64,000 bases of DNA from Stenurella melanura. Its lineage: Eukaryota > Arthropoda > Insecta > Coleoptera > Cerambycidae. Below the pieces are notes generated by a model, which was not told where the DNA came from, ran no database searches, and saw only the letters and a program-made list of their open reading frames with translations. The position numbers and the translations under genes were made by a program. This document shows, one piece after another, positions 53,527 to 64,000 of this stretch; position 1 is the stretch's first letter, and each line of letters opens with the position of its first letter. The stretch spans positions 127,174,494-127,238,493 of the forward strand of contig OY757310.1 in the NCBI GenBank assembly GCA_963583905.1, read 5' to 3'.

Positions 53527-54487
53527 AGAGTTAAAGTTAAAAAACTTAAAAGTGCACAAATTTACTCCGATCTCAAAATCTAAGCCTAAATTTAATAGCA
53601 CTTTGTGGATTCATCATTATTAGGGTACAGTTGAACATATGAAGCAATAGAATACCTTTAACGAATTAGTTCCTTTTACCCCTGTTTTTTCCACATGGTC
53701 AATAGCCTATAAATTGAACCGATTAACCCACTAAAGTACTATGTATTCGTTTTAGTAAGATCATGGATAAATAGATATTTTATTGATGTCGGTATACTCC
53801 ACAAACTAACGGTTTCCACAATCGATATTTTGTTCAAAAGAGATCTTAAAGTGATCCAAATTTTGAAAATCAAATATTTATTTTTGATGTATATGATGTA
53901 TGAAGTTTGTAGAAAAAATATTTAATTGTGAAAGAAAATGTGCAGCTCTATTTTTTTTATTATATTTAATAGTCTATTGATCATATTTCTCTGCTCACTC
54001 ATTATTTTTCGCCTACCGAACCTTAATGCTCCATTAAGCTTAATCATTGTATTATATATAAATTTAATAATACACCATGTGTTGCTTCGTTGCAATCGTT
54101 GGTTTCCTTTGGTTTAACAAGAGACAATATTACAAACCTTTAATATGTGTTGTATTAACCTACTGCAACGCACCAGTTTTTGAAGAAAACACTTAACACC
54201 AACCTTGTATTTACGAAGTCAATTGGAGCAACATGGAACTAGAGGATCTTACGGGGTATTTTCAATATATCGCTTCACATTGAATGAGAGGGCACAAAAT
54301 TTTACAGATTTATATTCACCACTCCTCATCTACAGTCCACGTGGACTTGATCCGCCTGTCACATAGAAATATAGGTGGGATTAGATACTTAGCGAAACCT
54401 TGTTCACAGTTTTTGCATGCCATAATATTTACTCGTGTTTAAAAGGCGAAAATACTGATTCTTCATATAATCAAATTATTAGAGACT
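53527..54487. other. AT-rich intergenic DNA, no gene seen
   Basis: No recognised feature. The right part probably includes the decayed N-terminal coding region of the following transposase, no longer readable. Confidence 0.45.
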
Positions 54488-54489
54488 TT

Positions 54490-55224
54490 CCGAAACTGTT
54501 TGCTCGATTGCGGTTTTAGGTACACGAGTACCTGCGTAAAATAAAAGAATACCGAGATTTAAATAGAGACATAAATTATCTTGACGAAACATGGTTTGAC
54601 ACCCATGATGTAGTTCAACACGGTTAGGTAGATAACAGCAAAAAGTGTAATTTATGTACTCTATGTTCTAAGGGGAACATAATTATAATTCTACATGCTG
54701 GAGGTAAAAACAGTTTTATTTTTTATTAAATCATGTAATTGTTATGGACAATGCGTCATACCATTTGCGGCAACATGCAAGAATTCCAAACACCAATAGA
54801 AAAAAGGCGATATCATTGAATTTATGAAAGATAAAGGCTTGGAAAAACACAAAAAAGACTATTAGAACTGATTGGAAAGCAGAATTTTAAAAGGGAATAT
54901 GCCGTTGAAAATATTTTTGAAGCACACGGCTATACTATTTTACGTCTGCCTCCATATTATAGCGTTTTCAACCCCATTGAAATGGTGTGGGCTGATGTAA
55001 ACACAAGACTACGTCAATATAATCAATCCTCACAATTAAGTGAGTCTGTCTTAATGAATATAAAGATAATAGTAGACGAAATAGGTAAAAGCGATATATG
55101 TAAGAAGTGTGTATCTCATGTGATAAAAAAGGAAAATGAATACTCTATATTACCACCTATCAATCCAGTTATTATTAATGTAAATACCGATTCAAGTTCT
55201 GAAAACTCTGATAGTGACGAATGA
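54490..55224 (+). pseudogene. Tc1/mariner-superfamily transposase relic (long-spaced DDE type)
   Basis: DDE transposase of the IS630-Tc1-mariner group with an unusually long gap, near 75 residues, before the last catalytic Glu. Visible blocks are RLRF*VHEYLRKIKEYRDL then NRDINYLDETWFDTHDVV (first Asp), NSKKCNLCTLCSKGNIIII then LHAGGKN, IVMDNASYHLRQ-type sequence near 54740 (second Asp), a Lys-rich ENFKREYAVENI-like stretch, and TILRLPPYYSVFNPIEMVW (Glu near 54973). The C-terminal part to the stop at 55222-55224 is open: ADVNTRLRQYNQSSQLSESV, CKKCVSHVIKKENEYSILPP and an acidic STDSSSENSDSDE-like end. A TAG (HG*VDNS) and several frameshifts upstream disable it. This enzyme type is widespread in insect genomes. 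Confidence 0.75.
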
Positions 55225-56997
55225 AATATTGTTTATTTAAAGTTCATAGACACGACACAGCTTTTTTGAAATTTGTTTATTTAACGTCGACTTATTTCCG
55301 CTACTGAGACCAATTACCAATGCCAGGAAACGAGTTCCCCCTTTAAAATTTTGCCGAGTCTTTTCTTTATAGAATAGTAGACATCTCCTACCTGCATTTC
55401 TTCATGATACTGCAAAGTTCATAGTGTCATGGCCTAACATTTAATAAAGAAGACAGTCGCTGCTTTACACCCCTTCGAAAGGATTATATACCATCTATGC
55501 AACTCCCGCCTAAGATTACATAACTTTGCCGCTAGAAGATAGATAGATGTGATAAACATATTTTTTCATTAACCATTTCTATTGAATAAAGGTATTATAG
55601 AAATCCCTTTCTTTAACAATTAAGAAATGATTATTTAGTATTCAAAGCATTTTTACATTTCTACCGCCGCCGCCTATGTCCCATAAATGAGATGCCAACT
55701 TTACTCCGAGTTTTCGTTTTTATGCTGTCCCAATTGAGATCATATATTATACTATACAACTTAACAAGAATGAAATGAATTAAATTATATTTGCAAACTT
55801 ACATACTGTAAGTAAAAGAAAATACCGTCGCGCGTCATGTCGACTTTAATAAAATGTAAATATTATGGGACAGGTTACTACCCTCTAAGTGTAAAGTAGT
55901 AATAATTTACCCATTCTGATTGGTGATTCCTGAACCTACATCAGCCTCCAAAAGAAAAACATACCAAGCATTCAAGAAAGATAGGCATGAGCTAATGTAT
56001 TCAAATTTTTAACTAACTACAAAAACAAGTCATCTACTCAATTAAGTGTAATAACTGGGGTTTTATTTCCCTAATTACATGATTTAATCAGACATTACCA
56101 TTGGCAGAGTAGGGAGTGTCCCAATTACTTTTGCAGACTCCGTCGATATTATAGTGTATCCATCGAAAACAAAACTGTGCTTACCCTTTGCTTTCTAGGT
56201 GATTCTATCCTTTTTGGTGTCCATCAACCAGGTTACTTCACAGACAAACTTTACTGCATATGGAATGAACTCAATTGCATAACAAGCAAATAAAACACGT
56301 GATTTCTCAAAACACTTAAACCACTATATTTACAGAAGAAAATGAAAGAAAATGAAAATGACAATTACAAACATTTAACGATTAAATAAATTAACAAACG
56401 ATAACTACACTATATCAAGAAATGAAATGGTCCGCGGCAAGTTCAAATCTTTAGCTGAATCGCGACCGAATACTTTTAGTTCAATTACAACACATTAATT
56501 TTCTACTTATTAAAACTGGCGAAATACTGAACAAATGTACTTAAACTTTACAATTGAAAAAGGTTCGCAAAACGAGAATATACTATTTCCTGTAAGTAGA
56601 TGACGACCGTTCAGACGTTAAGCCAAGAGTCCCGATATTCTCTCCCTCGAAAAATTACGTTTCAAAAGTGGGCAGTAAACTTTAAACCCTCGACCAATTA
56701 AAATCTCTACTTTAAACATACCCCTATTTGAAATTACCTAAAGGACCATGGTATTTATCATATGGCCTATCTGAACATTTTTATCACCACTAAAACAGAC
56801 GAAAAAAAAACCTTTTGTTCCTTACTTTGCTTTTGTATGGGGGGAAAAATCTGACTTATGTGGTCTATCTATCTTATGGTCTATTACATATGTTCCTGGA
56901 ATCCTCTATCAACTGCTTTAGTCTTGAAAATATCACTAGACCTCCCGGTGAGGTCGTATTTAACAAGTGTCCATAACTTCAAGTAAGAAAAGCGAAT
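55225..56997. other. Intergenic DNA, no gene seen
   Basis: No gene identified over 1.8 kb. The phrase ATTATGGGACAGGTTACTAC plus CCTC near 55862 is echoed at about 57503 (ATTAGGACAGGTTATTACCC), a possible pair of direct repeats 1.6 kb apart. Repeat D lies between them. I could not confirm LTR boundaries. Confidence 0.4.
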
Positions 56998-57262
56998 TGG
57001 ACATAAAATAATTTGGATGGTTATTTATTGTTTCCAAGTGGCTAACGTCGACTACCTAATAAAGAGTAAAGTTAACAAAGCACGTTTCCTGGGCTCTAAA
57101 GTAAATCAGTTTGCAACATAAAACAGATGTTCCTATGAGCAGTATTTTACGTTATTGTATTAAAGTCTCGACCCTTAAAATGTTAGCGAGATCGGAAATA
57201 ATACAATACGGTGATTCTATGCAACAGGGTCGGACTTAGCTCCCTTAATTTGACTTTTGTTA
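56998..57262 (+). repeat. Repeat D, copy 2
   Basis: Opposite-strand match of 19492-19732: GGACATAAAATAATTTGGAT, AAGTGGCTAACGTCGACTAC, AAAGCACGTTTCCTGGGCTC, AAACAGATGTTCC, TCTCGACCCTTAAAATGTTA, GCAACAGGGTCGGACTTAGC and TAATTTGACTTTTGTTA. About 25 bases here are missing from copy 1. Divergence looks moderate. Class unknown. Confidence 0.7.
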
Positions 57263-58281
57263 CATAAGATTCTGGTCGAAGGACCAATATTTTTCTCTTT
57301 ATATCAACCGGCTCTCTTCATTTGTTTTGTTTGTATTTGAATTAGTCTAGCTTAACACCGAAATGTATGACTCCGCTTTTGTACACTATTTATTAAAAAA
57401 GCAACAGTTGATAATATTTAACGTCTACTTTATATTACTCAACAAGAGGGAGAGGTAATTGAATTAAATCTGTTTACAGACTGTTCCGCACATCGCAAAA
57501 TATTAGGACAGGTTATTACCCTATTGGAGTGGGGTGGAAATAAATTGCACTTTCTCCTTGAATTTCAAACATGTCTCAATGTAAACAATTCTATTAAATA
57601 CTCATATTCATAAAACTGACTTTAAATACATTCAACAATTTTAATTTATGACACACAGCGTAGACATCACAATCGTAGAGAATTCAATAATTATAATAAA
57701 AAATTAAAGTAGAGGAATATAAATTATGCGCGGCCTGACGGCTATTAATCACTGAAATGATGAATGATTTATATTAAGCAATATGAATTTTGTTCTTACT
57801 GCTTGAAACTTCCATAACATTCATAATTTGATGTGCTGCGAATATGTGACAACATAAACATATAAATTGGAGTTTGACTAGTATCCAGAATAAAATATTT
57901 GTACAGTCTGGGAATTAGTTAAATGGTATACCCATTGGGATCACGGAAAGAGTGAAACTAGAGTTAATTTAATTTTCAAAATGGGCTTATGAAAAATTGA
58001 AAATTATGTTTATTTGTTGACATATGCCGTGATGACATTAGGAACCTGTGATATCGTAGCACTACTCCTATTAAATTTCTCACACAAGGTGTTTTTGATT
58101 GACGACACAGTTGTGGAAGGTAAATTTCTCCTCCAAAAATAGGAAGTGTCCTGAAGAGTTTTCCGATCTTCAAGCTATCATACAGTTTAAAGATCATACC
58201 CAAAATATTATTTTAATTCTTAACAGGCTTTTATTATTAGTCTGACAAGCAACTTTGTAACTATTTATGACAAATCATGTA
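57263..58281. other. Intergenic DNA, no gene seen
   Basis: A 75-codon minus frame at 57976-58203 has no known motif. Nothing else recognised. Confidence 0.45.
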
Positions 58282-59429
58282 TGTCTCACTTTCCATGACT
58301 CCCATATGTAGCTCCCATAATAACAACGCGATTTTTTCAAAATTTGGGTGGGAGGCACTTACCCATCAGGATATTGCTTCATGGTAAAGTTTAAAAGTTC
58401 ACCAGTGGCATTCGTCTTTATGACGAAAAATTAACCTAATTTTCCAAAAAAGACATTGGGCAAAGTTTCAACTGTAAAACAATATCGTAATCTGATTCAT
58501 TGTTATGAAAAACTCACCAATACCGAATGTCAATAAGATAGGGTACTTGGTGCTCACGTAATAGGAAAATGAAATTTCGCTTTTTAAAATAACAATTGTT
58601 ACAGTCATAATGTTATTATCAAACCTAATTAAGAGTTAATTAAGTGAGCCGGAGGAAGACAGGCTTTACATTTAGAATTAATCACGTGACATTAGTCAGT
58701 TTACTTAATAGTCTAAATCAAACAATAACTGAATATTTAACTTGTTTTGTTTCCAAAAAAAGTTAAATGTTAAACAAATTTGATTCAATAAATAATAAAA
58801 CTTACATAGGTAACTAAATCAGAGATTGATCAACATAGCCTCCATCCACGTGGATATATTTTTATAACTTTTTTGTTGTACCGCACGACTTTCCGTAATT
58901 CTTCTGATGTTATTTGTAGGCAAGCTTCTCTTATTCTATCCCGTAGGTGATCTGCATGTTATGGTCTCCCGTTGTATACAAAACTTTTAATCCGACCCCA
59001 GAGGTGTGAGATCTGCATAATGTAGGTGTAGGATATGTTGAGCAAACTGTGACTTGGTTATCTATATAAGTTTGATTATTTATGGAATTGTTTATGAATT
59101 AAATTTGTTTAACATTTATCTTATTTAGTTCCAATTCAATTATTGTTTGATTCAGACTGTTACGTAAACTGAATCCAGCTTAATTAACTCTTAATTATGT
59201 TCGAAAATAAAGTTATGACTAACAATTGTTACTTTAAAAATTTTATTCGAATAAGAATATGATATTGTTTTACAGTTAAAACATTGCCTAACATCTCTTT
59301 CTTGAAAATTACGTTCATTTTTCTTCATAAGGGTGAACCCTGATAGGTAAGTATCTTCTACCCAAATTTAAAATAAAATTGCATTGTTAATAAGTGGGCT
59401 GTGATATGGGAGTTATGAAAAGTGAGACA
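58282..59429 (-). mobile_element. Mariner-type element with long inverted ends, flanked by TA
   Basis: The tips TGTCTCACTTTCCATGACTC and, inverted, GAGTTATGAAAAGTGAGACA are each bordered by TA (58280-58281 and 59430-59431), the duplication expected of mariner-type insertion. Mirrored landmarks continue inward: TTTTACAGT against ACTGTAAAAC near the AATATC step; TAACAATTGTTACAGTCATA against TATGACTAACAATTGTTACT; AATTAAGAGTTAATTAAG against CTTAATTAACTCTTAATT; and AATGTTAAACAAATTT against AAATTTGTTTAACATT. The left arm is about 520 bp and the right about 350 bp, with indels. A transposase relic lies between them on the minus strand. Confidence 0.8.
58830..59015 (-). pseudogene. Mariner-type transposase C-terminal relic
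   Basis: Read on the minus strand from about 59013: DLTPLGSD with an adjacent frame GLKVLYTTGDHNMQ, then HLRDRIREACLQITSEE and LRKVVRYNKKVIKIYP, ending WRLC and a TGA at 58830-58832. A shifted frame near the end gives IHVDGGYVDQSL, resembling the conserved C-terminal VxGGYVEHL of the family. The DLTPL block is the one around the last catalytic Asp, with the following DFFLW lost. It belongs to the same family as the relic at 26.7-27.6 kb. Only the C-terminal fifth is left. Confidence 0.65.
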
Positions 59430-59604
59430 TACTGTATAGAAGAATCCAAAATGGCGAACAGTGCATAGTCATTTAATACTATTTCACTAAAAATTGTTTT
59501 CTAATAATATTTCAGATCGCAGATTATAAATATGTGATCAAAACGATAAATCCAAAATAACGACGTCAATACGGCTGATAATCATTAACGTTATCGTCTG
59601 ATTC

Positions 59605-59641
59605 GACTGAAAATCGGCGTCTGAGATACCGATTTTCAGTC
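59605..59641. repeat. Perfect 13-bp hairpin
   Basis: GACTGAAAATCGG, an 11-base loop, then the exact reverse complement CCGATTTTCAGTC. Confidence 0.9.
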
Positions 59642-59971
59642 ACCATATTTGACCATGATGAACTATTTTGTTTGCAAGAATGGAAACCAAGAATTGTTGA
59701 AGAGTACACATCCATAACTTCACTAATGCTGCAGAATGCTTTTCATAGTATGATGAGGTGCGTAAACATTGACCATAGCGGGCACAATAACAACGTTTTC
59801 TTTAAATTAGCTTTATTGTTAATAAATTAATAACAATGATAATAGTCTATTATTTATGTTATTATTATTCTATATGCAGAATTAAGAACAAATGTGCACA
59901 TTAGCGCCGATGATGTCACTGTGTGACGTAACTTGAAAAACTTTGACATAGTCATTAACACTATGACTGCT

Positions 59972-59993
59972 GATGACGCCTGGAGGCGTCATC
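59972..59993. repeat. Perfect GC-rich 9-bp hairpin with tetraloop
   Basis: GATGACGCC, TGGA, GGCGTCATC. It is GC-rich against an AT-rich background. A CTGTGTGACGTAAC phrase lies just upstream near 59920. It may be a remnant or an RNA-level structure; function unknown. Confidence 0.85.
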
Positions 59994-61130
59994 TCTCTAC
60001 TAACTTTCAATGCTCATATTCTTTTTGTTAATTTTTGCTTCAATTTTTTTAGAAATATTATATTTTTGCCAACATTTTGCCAAAACCAGAACACGTGCAA
60101 CAGAAAAACAAGTTTGCTTAGGTTATCCACCAGATAAGTGTTTATTCCACGTTACTAGTGCAGTAAAAAAGGAATCAGCTTCGCAATCCTTTGTAACAGG
60201 GCGGAACTTTTTCCATTTTTTTTCTAAATTGTATCAATAATATGTGATAAAAAGTTCGCTTCCTAAAAAGTGCCGCTGTAATAGTCTGTAATTAAACAAA
60301 ATATGTGTAAAATTATGGGCTTTCGCTAATAACTTTTAAAATTTAATTTTACCGAAAGAACTGCTTGGCCATTCAAAAGTACGGGAAATTTCACATCAAA
60401 AATGTACATAAAGTATTTCTGTAAGATCCAAAATGTAGGCTGCAGATTCTTTTGTTTAACGTACGAGAATGGAACGTGGCCACACGTAAGTACGAAGCGT
60501 GAAGCGCACGCGGACTCAGGAACGCTACACTAGTTGTAACTTTTCAGCAAATTAATGAAATTGAGCTCAGCAGAAAGGATGTTATATTTTTAAATACAAA
60601 AATGAATGTATGTAGGAATAGTACATATATGAAGTCGGAAGAGGTTTTCGAGAATATCAGTGAAAGCTCTGCCATTTTTACAATATTGAAAATAAAACCC
60701 TGGAACGTTCACATATTATTCTTAAAGTAATGTTTAAAAAAATCCGATGAGTGAAGGAAATCTCAATTTCGAAATTTCAAAATTTTGAGGAAGTGGTAAA
60801 ATTTTATATGTATAACTAATTTTAACCACTCTGGTTTAAATCTTGTTATTAGATTTCCGTAGGTGCGACTTTTAAAGCTTGCAATTTGTACTTTAAGACG
60901 CTTCAAGGGAATTTACATTGATAATTAAATTAACCCGCTTTATTTTACAAATATTAATAAGTAATATCTTTGCTCCACAATTCGTGAAATTTGGGTTCAA
61001 ATAAATGCTAACAACTTATATAAAAAAAAATTTGGCATACCTATCTAGCATATATTTATGGTAGGACCTCAATATAAGTGAATCTGATGTAAAAACAAGT
61101 TTTGGAATATACTGTATATAACCTTATACT

Positions 61131-61900
61131 TTTCACGAAATATTGAAAAAATCAAGTTTTCTCGGTAAATCGACTCGATGCTGCACAGAGAAAAATGTGT
61201 GTGATATTTTACCACAATTGTAGAAAATTGTACTCCAAATTGGTCTTAAAATGGTGACAGGAACAATTTGTGCAAATAAATAATACATTTTTGGGGCAAT
61301 GATTTTGTACAGTTTATGCATTAACATTGTTTGAAATTTTTGTACAAACTTAAAAATCACATAAATTGAATTCTTTACAAATTTGAATTATGGTTGCATA
61401 AAAATTCATAATTTTATTCCACTTGTGGAAGTTAGTTTCTACAATTTGTGTGAAATTTTTAAATATATTCTGAAGGTTTCCTAAACAAACATTCACATCT
61501 AAACCTCTTCATTTGTAAAACATATTTACAAAAAATTATGCTCTTAAGTGACAGAATGTTTATAGTTTTTTAAAAGAATGTATTTCAGTTTTCCACAATT
61601 TCTAAATGAGAAATCCTCAAATTGTACGTTTATTTTGTAAACTTTGTAATTTATTTTGCACAATATATACACTCAATTCAAAGAAGCCGTTCAGTAATGT
61701 ATGAACCGGGGTTAGTTTTGCACAATTTATTACTCTATAATCTCCAAATTATGTATATATTTTTTGGTTCACTGTGCACTCATTTCACACACTATATGTA
61801 TCCACTTCATTTTAATTGTATTATTCTGTAACACAAATTGTGAAATATTATTTCCAAAATTGGAGGTATTCCTAAAGGATTTAAATAAAAAAAATTAAAG
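61131..61900. repeat. AT-rich block with recurring ACAATTTGTG-like motif
   Basis: The motif recurs on both strands: CCACAATTGTAG (61213), GAACAATTTGTGC (61261), CTACAATTTGTGTG (61439), CCACAATTTC (61595), CAAATTGTACG (61618), GCACAATTTATTAC (61719) and CACAAATTGTGAAAT (61832). The outer copies form an inverted pair (ATATTTTACCACAATTGT and ACAAATTGTGAAATATT). It may be a decayed inverted-repeat element. No coding sequence is supported. Confidence 0.4.
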
Positions 61901-62159
61901 AACAAATATTTTATTTAAACAGAACAACAATAAATAATAGAGCATGCATTTATATATTATCATATGGTAAATGAAAATTTTTTTAAATACAAGTAAATTT
62001 TATATGCATAAAGTTCTAGTTGAAAAGAAGTAGGTGACTTACATTTATGCTTATAATAAATCCATTTAATGATTCTAATTTGGAAGTCTTCCAGTGCTTC
62101 TTCTTTTTAGCTTCTATTAACGCAGTTTGTAGTAATAAAGCTTATGCCGTAGTCACGTC
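61901..62159. other. AT-rich spacer
   Basis: No gene or repeat recognised between the preceding motif-rich block and the terminal family B copy. Confidence 0.4.
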
Positions 62160-64000
62160 AAAAACCGCTGCCTAAGGAATCACTACTTCCACATCCAGAT
62201 TCTTCATCCAACTTCACTTAAAAGGAAACATCTTGACTGTATTTGCACTCTAGTATGTGGAAATTATTGGCCATAGAATTTTAATAATATTTGGGGCAGA
62301 TGTCATAGAAAAGTTTGAGGGGTTGGTTTCTACCATAATCGTTAAAAACGAAGTTTCTAGTTTACCCTACTTATTTTCCACTATTCACAATCTACCAACT
62401 CCCACCCCTTTAATGGAGTCATCTCAATCGGATGTCACTACAATACATACGTGTATTAACTTTCAAGAGAATATCTCAATTTGATGTTATCAATCCCATT
62501 AATAATGAAGGGGAGGTGGGAGGTAGTTACTCCTATTAACCCCAACCCTTCTACGGAATCATCCCAAAATATAATCTAGTTCCAGATGTCGTTATAATAC
62601 ATACGTCTATCAAATTACAAATGAATATCTCAATTTTATTTTATCAACCCCTTTAATAATGTAGTAAAGGTAGTGGAAGTGTTGAAAAATAGTATCAACA
62701 AATCTGAGGCCTTGGCATCTAGGACATACACCTAATTTCAAGTTGCAGTACTCTTACCAGCTTTATTTTTCCCTGTATACCTCTACTTACCCCCACTCCT
62801 TTAACGCAATCATGTCAAAATATAATCTAGTTTCAGATATAGTTATAATACATTAATGTACCAAATTTCAAGTGAAAATTTAAATTTAATTTTATCAACT
62901 CCTTTCATAAGGGAGTGGGGGTGGTGGGGAGATGGAAAATACAAATAAAAACCTGAGACCTTCGCTTCTACTATATACACCAAATCCCAAATTTCTGTAC
63001 TTTACCAGCTTGCTTTACTTATTTTCCCCTATATACCCCTATTTAACCCCCAACCCTTCAACGGAATCATCTCAAAATATAATCCAGTTCCAGATGTCGT
63101 TATAATTCATACGTGTACAAAATTTCATATGAATATCTCAATTTTATTTTATCAACCCTTTTAAAAATGAAGTAGGGGTGGTGGGGGTTGAAAAATATTA
63201 TAAATAATCTGAGACCTTGGCTTCTAGTACATACACCTAATTTCAAGTTTCTGTAGTCTTACCAGCTTGCTTTACTTATTTTCCCCTATTTACCCCTATT
63301 TAATCCCCAACCCTTCAACGGAATCATCTCAATTTATAATCTAGTTCCAGATGTCGTTATAATACATACGTGTACCAAATTTCAAATGAATATCTCAATT
63401 TTATTTTATCAACCCTTTTCATATTGGAGTAGGGGTGTGGGGGTTGAAAAATATTATAAAAAAATCTGACGCTTTGACTTCTAGTACATACACCGAATTT
63501 CAAGTTTCTGTACTTTTGCCAACTTGTTTTACTTATATTCCCCTATTTACCCCAAATTAACCCCCAACCCTTCAACGGAATCATCTCAAAATATAACCTA
63601 ATTCCAGACGTCGTTATAATACATACGTACGAAATTTCAAATGATTATCTCAACTTTATTTTATCAACCCCATTTATAATGGGGTAGAGGTGGTGGGGGG
63701 TTGAAAAATATTATAAAAAAATCTGAGGCCTTAACTTCTAGTACATACACCGAATTTCAAGTTTCAGAACTCTTACAAGCTTGCTTTATTTATTTTCCCC
63801 TATTTACCCCTATTTAACCCCCAACCCTTCACCGGATATCCTCAAAAAACAATCCAGTTCCAGATCTCATTATAACATATACGTGCACAAAATTTCAAGT
63901 CAATATCTTAAACCGTTTCGGAGAAAACGTGCGGACAAAAAAAAAGTTACAGACAGACAGACCGATAAAGGAAGGTATGGTTTTATCATAAAACACTGTG
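62160..64000 (-). mobile_element. Family B element, long reverse copy running off the window
   Basis: The 3' tip is on the left: AAAACCGCTGCCTAAGGAAT plus CACTACTTCCACATCCAG. The unique 3' segment follows (GGAAACATCTTGACTGTATT, TTTGCACTCTAGTATGTGG). Then come about seven array units with ACCCTTCAACGGAATCATC or variants near 62405, 62545, 62795, 63055, 63310, 63560 and 63825. The sequence then enters the 5' segment (GAGAAAACGTGCGGAC, then GACAGACAGACCGATA). The 5' tip lies beyond 64000. It mirrors the copy at 50985-53526 and shares its order of variant units, but has lost part of the second unit near 62510. Confidence 0.9.

Larger units (their letters stand above)
59432..61130. other. Intergenic DNA with two perfect hairpins, no gene seen
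   Basis: No gene recognised. Two short perfect hairpins are listed separately. A 76-codon plus frame at 60010-60240 starts with a hydrophobic run (LIFFLLIFASIFLEILYF) but has no further motif and is probably chance in AT-rich DNA. Confidence 0.45.

Noticed and set aside
55858..57540. LTR retrotransposon bounded by the GGGACAGGTTA direct repeats
   Set aside because: The shared phrase is only ~35 bp, no TG...CA boundary or primer-binding site was seen, and no gag-pol lies between.
60010..60240. Signal-peptide-like small secreted protein
   Set aside because: The hydrophobic start is expected from T-rich DNA, and there is no conserved motif or supporting signal.

Overview
The window looks like a gene-poor, AT-rich stretch of an arthropod genome, most likely an insect. 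The evidence is the mix of element types seen in translation: CR1-like and Jockey-like LINEs with (TAA)n tails, an R4/Dong-like LINE carrying a restriction-like endonuclease, several decayed mariner/Tc1-type transposases with insect-style motifs, solo LTRs, and many long fold-back repeats. I could not assign a species. I found no host gene, tRNA, rRNA or bacterial-type operon that I can support. Nearly every recognisable coding stretch belongs to a broken transposable element.

Layout. 1-11 kb: AT-rich DNA with three fold-back elements (3357-4216, 6276-6386, 10359-10980), a short TIR element and a diverged copy of a ~610-bp repeat (family A). 11.5-12.7 kb: two tandem family A units. 15-17.7 kb: a family B copy, a (TA)38 tract and the C-terminal end of an R4/Dong-like LINE bounded by TAA repeats. 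17.7-19.5 kb: a CR1-like LINE on the minus strand, tail-to-tail with the R4-like relic across one TAA tract. 19.5-23.5 kb: more family A, including an inverted pair. 23.8-25.9 kb: another minus-strand LINE. 26.4-28.2 kb: a mariner-type relic with ~250-bp inverted ends. 30.5-31.4 kb: a family B copy split by a solo LTR with an intact ATAT duplication. 31.5-39.6 kb: three LINE segments in a row, all minus strand. The last is nearly complete and carries only single nonsense codons and one frameshift. 40-50 kb: fold-backs, a second solo LTR candidate, family B copies, and an ~878-bp palindrome at 48978-49855. 51-53.5 kb and 62.2-64 kb: two family B copies in opposite orientation. Between them lie two more transposase relics.

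The main unifying element is family B. It is 0.5-2.6 kb long, with a shared sub-terminal inverted motif (ACTTCCACATCCA), a GTCTGTC-rich 5' segment and an internal array of 1-9 units of about 245-260 bp. At least eight copies or fragments are present. The structure resembles Helentron-derived non-autonomous elements (HINEs); that link is inference. The history appears to be repeated nesting: LTRs inside family B, a family A terminal palindrome inside another inverted-repeat element, and LINEs abutting LINEs at microsatellite tails.
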